NCBI GenBank assembly: GCA_963736525.1 | Contig: CAVTPF010000004.1 | Span: forward strand, 104,682-168,681 | Source of the DNA: Bog-473 sp963736525 | GTDB taxonomy: Bacteria; Actinomycetota; Acidimicrobiia; Acidimicrobiales; RAAP-2 | Length of the DNA: 64,000 nt | Direction of reading: 5' to 3' | Shown: piece by piece, positions 61,119 through 64,000 of the stretch | Layout of the letters: every line of letters begins with the position of its first letter | How positions within the stretch are numbered: the stretch's first letter is position 1 | Notes under the pieces: generated by a model | What the model was told of the DNA's origin: nothing | Database searches by the model: none | The model's input: the letters and a program-made list of their open reading frames with translations, nothing else | Program-made: the position numbers and the translations under genes

Positions 61119-62051
61119 GTGAGCGCGCGGGTGGTGCCGGGAACGGCCAACCCGGCGCTGGCTATGGCCGTCGCCGCCGAACTCGGCACCGAGCCCACCC
61201 CCTGTGATGTGGAACGGTTTCCCGACGGCGAACTGCGGCCGGTGGTCGCGAACGTGCGAGGAGATGACGTCTACGTCATCCAGCCCACCGGGCCACCCGT
61301 CAACGATCACCTGATCGAGCTGCTCCTCTTCCTCGATGCGTGCCGGCGGGCCGGAGCAGATCGGGTGACCGCTGTCGTCCCCTATTTCGGGTACGCCCGG
61401 CAGGATCGCCGCGGGAAGGCGGGGGAGGCCGTTGGTGCGCGAGTCGTCGCCGACGCGCTCGCGGTCGCCGGCGCCGATCGCCTCGTCGTGATCGACCCGC
61501 ACACCGCCGCGCTCGAGGCGACCTGCTCCATCCCGGTCGACATGCTCACCGCGGTGCCGGTTCTGGCCGCTGCCCTCCAGTCGGAGATAGCGGAAACAGC
61601 CGTTGTGGTCGCCCCCGACCTCGGTGCCGTCAAACTCGCCGAACGGTACGCGTCGCTCCTTCGCCGCCAGGTCGTCGTCATCCGCAAAACCCGAGTCAGC
61701 GGCCAGACCGTTCGTGCGCACGAACTCGTCGGCGACGTCCGCGGCCGACCGGCGGTGATCATCGACGACATGATCAGTACGGGCGCGACCATCGAAGCGG
61801 CCGCCGAGGTCCTTGAGGCCCAAGGCGCCGCGGCCGGCCCGGTCGTCGCGGCGACCCACGGGCCTTTGGCAGGCGGAGCCGCCGAGCGGATGGCGGCCGC
61901 TGGCGTGCAGCGGATCTTCGTCACCGACACCACGATCGCAGGACGCGACTCGAACACCCTGCAGGTCTGTCCGGTCGCCGCGCTCCTCGCGGACGCGATC
62001 CATCGCCTCAATGAGAACGCTCCCCTCGACGACCTCCTGCTCCACGCCTGA
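61119..62051 (+). CDS. prs: Ribose-phosphate diphosphokinase (PRPP synthetase)
   Basis: 310 residues from the GTG at 61119, 8 nt after AGGAGGT; an upstream extension of the frame is rejected for lack of coding character. ATP/ribose-phosphate and flexible-loop motifs: ERFPDGELRPVV, VPYFGYARQDRRGKAGEAV, IDPHTAALEATCSIPVDML, and the PRPP loop AVIIDDMISTGATIEAAA. It makes PRPP from ribose 5-phosphate and ATP. It is shorter and more diverged than a housekeeping Prs, so it may be a second, stress-linked copy supplying the neighbouring phosphoribosyltransferase. Confidence 0.93.
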   Translation: MSARVVPGTANPALAMAVAAELGTEPTPCDVERFPDGELRPVVANVRGDDVYVIQPTGPPVNDHLIELLLFLDACRRAGADRVTAVVPYFGYARQDRRGKAGEAVGARVVADALAVAGADRLVVIDPHTAALEATCSIPVDMLTAVPVLAAALQSEIAETAVVVAPDLGAVKLAERYASLLRRQVVVIRKTRVSGQTVRAHELVGDVRGRPAVIIDDMISTGATIEAAAEVLEAQGAAAGPVVAATHGPLAGGAAERMAAAGVQRIFVTDTTIAGRDSNTLQVCPVAALLADAIHRLNENAPLDDLLLHA

Positions 62052-62179
62052 CGCGATGCGGGGTGACCCGTTGCGGTGTCCGCGGCGAAGCCCGGTCGCT
62101 CATCCCGAGAGGTCGCCGTCCACCTGGGGCGGAGCGGGTCCGCCTCGGCGACCGCCGATGCCGCGGCTCGTTGGGGTTT

Positions 62180-62193
62180 GGGACCTTGGCCTC
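62180..62193. promoter_or_regulatory. Possible DosR-like box upstream of the CBS gene
   Basis: GGGACCTTGGCCTC, preceded by TT. It matches the DosR core at 10 of 14 positions and lies about 80 bp before the CBS-protein ATG. Weak alone; listed because of the similar sites around it. Confidence 0.3.
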
Positions 62194-62209
62194 TGGCGTC
62201 GAATGGTTC

Positions 62210-62233
62210 GAGCGTATGAGCGTATGAGCGTAT
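62210..62233. repeat. Three tandem 8-bp repeats
   Basis: GAGCGTAT three times in a row, about 40 bp upstream of the CBS gene start. It creates several overlapping ATG triplets in different frames, none with a ribosome-binding site. Confidence 0.85.
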
Positions 62234-62271
62234 GGATGTCGGGTAGTACCGCAAAAGTCGAGGGAGGTCAC

Positions 62272-62694
62272 ATGAGGATCAGAGAATTCATGCAAGCACC
62301 GCTGTACGCCTGTTCTCCGACGGGCACCCTCGCGGCCGCGGCCGGGCAGATGGAGGCCCACAACGTGGGCAGCCTGGTCGTGACCGATGACAGCGACCAC
62401 ATCGTCGGCATCATCACCGATCGCGACCTCGCCCTGTGCCTGGCCCACGGTCACGGCGCCACGACGACCGTCAGCGACATCATGAGTCACAACGTCGTAT
62501 CGATCCCTGCCGACGCCGACATCCACGATGCCGCGGCCTCGATGGACAGCCACGGGGTGCGCCGCCTTCCCGTCGCCGACGAAGCGGGCAAACCGATCGG
62601 CATGATCTGCCTCGACGACCTGTACAACTACCTGACCCAAGAGGCGATCACCCTGTTCGGTGCGGTGCGCGCCCAGGGCGCCCCCCAGGCCTGA
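62272..62694 (+). CDS. Two-CBS-domain protein (Hrp1-like)
   Basis: 140 residues from the ATG at 62272 behind GAGGGAGGT. Two CBS motifs: MQAPLYACSPTGTLAAAAGQ to VGIITDRDLAL, and MSHNVVSIPADADIHDAAAS to IGMICLDDLYN, forming a Bateman module. No other domain is present. Size and build equal the stand-alone CBS proteins of the DosR regulon (Hrp1, Rv2626c). CBS pairs bind adenosine nucleotides and report energy state. It follows prs on the same strand by 220 bp, with its own leader. Confidence 0.92.
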   Translation: MRIREFMQAPLYACSPTGTLAAAAGQMEAHNVGSLVVTDDSDHIVGIITDRDLALCLAHGHGATTTVSDIMSHNVVSIPADADIHDAAASMDSHGVRRLPVADEAGKPIGMICLDDLYNYLTQEAITLFGAVRAQGAPQA

Positions 62695-62815
62695 GATACG
62701 CGCCCCTACCACAGACCGCGTCATCGTGCGAGGCCACCACGGCAGTCATTACGAGCGCAGCGCGGTCATCCTGGTGGTGGAGGCGGAGTGACGGCCGCCC
62801 GCCTCATCTCGTCCG

Positions 62816-62957
62816 TTGGGAGCTCGCCGAAGTCGACGCCGTGTTCGCCCGGCTGGATCAAGGGACCTACGGCATAAGTGAGCGTTGTGGGCTATCGATC
62901 GGCCAGGACCGGCTCGGAGCCCACCCACCTTGCATCCGTTGTCAAGCGTGCGGGTGA
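62816..62957 (+). pseudogene. DksA/TraR zinc-finger remnant
   Basis: The frame ending at 62957 reads LAEVDAVFARLDQGTYGISE then RCGLSIGQDRLGAHPPCIRC, clearly like the C-terminal part of small DksA/TraR proteins. The first zinc Cys is Ser (GISERCG instead of GxCxxCG), while CIRCQAC is kept at the end. No start codon in this frame precedes the conserved part and the helical N-terminal half is missing or out of frame. So it is a degraded or frameshifted gene. Confidence 0.6.
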
Positions 62958-62970
62958 GGACTTTCGGCCC
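62957..62970. promoter_or_regulatory. DosR-box-like site without a downstream gene
   Basis: AGGACTTTCGGCCC, 11 of 14 matches to the DosR core, immediately after the DksA-like stop. No intact gene follows before the recombinase remnant (about 200 bp of unassigned DNA, 62958-63159), so it may have served a gene lost when the mobile element entered. Confidence 0.35.
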
Positions 62971-63159
62971 TGTTCGTCAGTGGGAAAGACTGGCTAGGAT
63001 TAGCAATGGTTGCGAGGTGTAAGAGGGAGTTCTACGGAACTGAGAGGCTGATGAAAGTCAGCGACCCCAAATACTTGATCCGGACAATGCCGGCGAAAGG
63101 AGAGCATCTCGCAGCCCATCAGAGACGGTCCGAGCAAACGTAGTCGTCGATGTGGGCTT

Positions 63160-63869
63160 GGGGGGTGTTCGAGGTCGTCGAATCGCAGCGCGACCAGCTC
63201 GCCTCGGCGGGCCCCCGAGTCCGCGGCCAGTCGGACGAGCAGCCGGATCTATTCGGCCTTGTGCAAGCGCTCGGCGTCCCATTCGCGCACTGGCGGCGAC
63301 ATGCGCGTCGGCGGCCTCGAGCAGGCCGAGCACCTCTTCGGCGCTCAGATGCAGCCTCGTGCCCGGGCGCTGCGGTCCCCGCTTGCCGCTCAGCGGATTG
63401 ACTTCGATGATGCGCTCCACGTGGGCCCAGCCGACGGCGGAGCGCAGCACGCGAAACGCCCAGAGACGACTGCCACCGAGGCGCCGGCGGCACTCCAAGC
63501 TGCCATGGCCGCTCGCACGTGCTCGGGTTTCAGCGTCGAGACCCGGCGCGCCGCCAAGGGGTCGCCACATAGGGCCTTGGCATTGGAGCGTGCCGAGATC
63601 CACGTAGCCAGCCGCCAGTCATGGTGGGCCGCGAGCCAACGCTCGAGCAGTTCGCCGACGCTCAGGAACGGCGCGACCCGCCGAATGGCGCGCCGCTCGG
63701 CCCACTCAGCGGAAAGTTCCTTGCGGCGAAGCTGGGCCTCCTCGGCGCAGCCGTGGAAGGCGAAGGAGCGCTGCACCGTGCGCCCCGACACGGGATCGAC
63801 CCCGACCGCGATGCGGATCTCCCATACGCCCGGGCTGCGCTCGCGCTTGGTGCCGGTGCCCCACGCCAT
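63160..63869 (-). pseudogene. Decayed tyrosine recombinase (integrase)
   Basis: From the ATG at 63869 the frame reads an integrase N-terminal arm and core-binding domain (WEIRIAVGVDPVSGRTVQRS; FLSVGELLERWLAAHHDW; LKPEHVRAAMAAW). Near 63480 the similarity moves to another frame (FRVLRSAVGWAHVERIIEVN; LHLSAEEVLGLLEAADAHVA). It then returns to the first frame, where a TAG (63249-63251) interrupts it before the catalytic-box start GARRGELVALRFDDLE. Everything after this, including the HxLR and Tyr, is missing. At least two frameshifts, one stop and a C-terminal truncation. It starts 92 bp from the tRNA 3' end, the usual integrase position. Confidence 0.8.
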
Positions 63870-63960
63870 GCGCGCAAAAGTAGGGACGAATGTAGGGACG
63901 GGGCGCGGATGCACACTCCGCGACACGAGGGCTTATCATCGCTACGACGGAATTCCGCGG

Positions 63961-64000
63961 CGCGCTCGGAGGGATTCGAACCACCAACCTTCTGATCCGT
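63961..64000 (-). tRNA. tRNA-Arg (ACG), 3' half, cut by window end
   Basis: Read on the minus strand from the right edge: ACGGA (anticodon ACG plus loop), TCAGA stem, AGGTT variable loop, GGTGG-TTCGAAT-CCCTC T-arm, CGAGCGC acceptor strand and G73. CCA is not encoded (CCG follows). One T-stem mismatch (51-63) was seen, so this could also be an att-site copy of the tRNA end rather than the functional gene; the 5' half lies outside. Confidence 0.7.

Noticed and set aside
1..64000. CRISPR arrays, rRNA genes, complete insertion sequences, riboswitches
   Set aside because: Looked for regularly spaced repeats, rRNA signatures, transposase motifs and conserved riboswitch cores; none were found.

Overview
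The window is GC-rich and coding-dense. Its families (DUF2510, SHOCT and PLDc_N membrane proteins, DUF6325, GAP/Sap, an F420-type luciferase-like oxidoreductase, arylamine N-acetyltransferase, a mycobacterial-type long sulfatase, many GTG/TTG starts) point to an uncultured-type actinobacterium, possibly Acidimicrobiia. No rRNA or CRISPR was seen. The only tRNA is a partial one at the right edge.

Layout. (1) 1-24.9 kb is a surface or exopolysaccharide region. It holds a tyrosine-kinase-like chain-length regulator cut by the window edge, a GH18 protein, an MBL hydrolase, a Cys-rich beta-propeller, a PTPS-related membrane protein, a polyprenyl-phosphate sugar transferase, an O-antigen polymerase/ligase, a YfhO-type membrane protein, three family-2 glycosyltransferases and a Wzm-like ABC permease. 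A small envelope/stress block (SHOCT, DUF6325, PLDc_N-SHOCT, DUF2252) interrupts it. (2) 24.9-27 kb carries a CsoR-family regulator with CstR-like cysteines and a CoA-disulfide reductase-rhodanese fusion behind a clear palindromic operator: a persulfide-response unit. (3) 27-38.6 kb is a mixed metabolic region: DUF302, NAT, GAP protein, GH29 fucosidase, LLM oxidoreductase, antiporter, sulfatase. Two genes here look internally deleted or truncated. (4) 38.6-55.8 kb holds two large GGDEF-EAL proteins, a GDSL esterase, a TetR gene with an apparent frameshift next to a quinone-reductase/sulfotransferase pair, a phytanoyl-CoA dioxygenase-like protein, a split YbhF-type ABC exporter, and a divergent MarR/MFS pair with a palindrome over the MFS start. 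(5) 56-58.3 kb holds a NERD nuclease-helicase fusion beside non-coding or decayed DNA. (6) 58.3-63 kb contains CapA, a phosphoribosyltransferase-hydrolase fusion, a PRPP synthetase, a CBS-pair protein and a DksA/TraR remnant, with DosR-box-like sites. The gene content resembles the mycobacterial dormancy (DosR) regulon. (7) 63.1-64 kb is a decayed tyrosine recombinase beside the 3' half of a tRNA-Arg, the scar of an integrated element.

Most promising points: the dormancy-like cluster with its repeated motif, the CstR/CoADR unit with operator, the nuclease-helicase, the seven-bladed Cys-pair propeller, and several genes with specific defects (missing P-loop lysine, internal deletions, C6 frameshift). 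All family assignments were made by reading motifs; no database search was possible.
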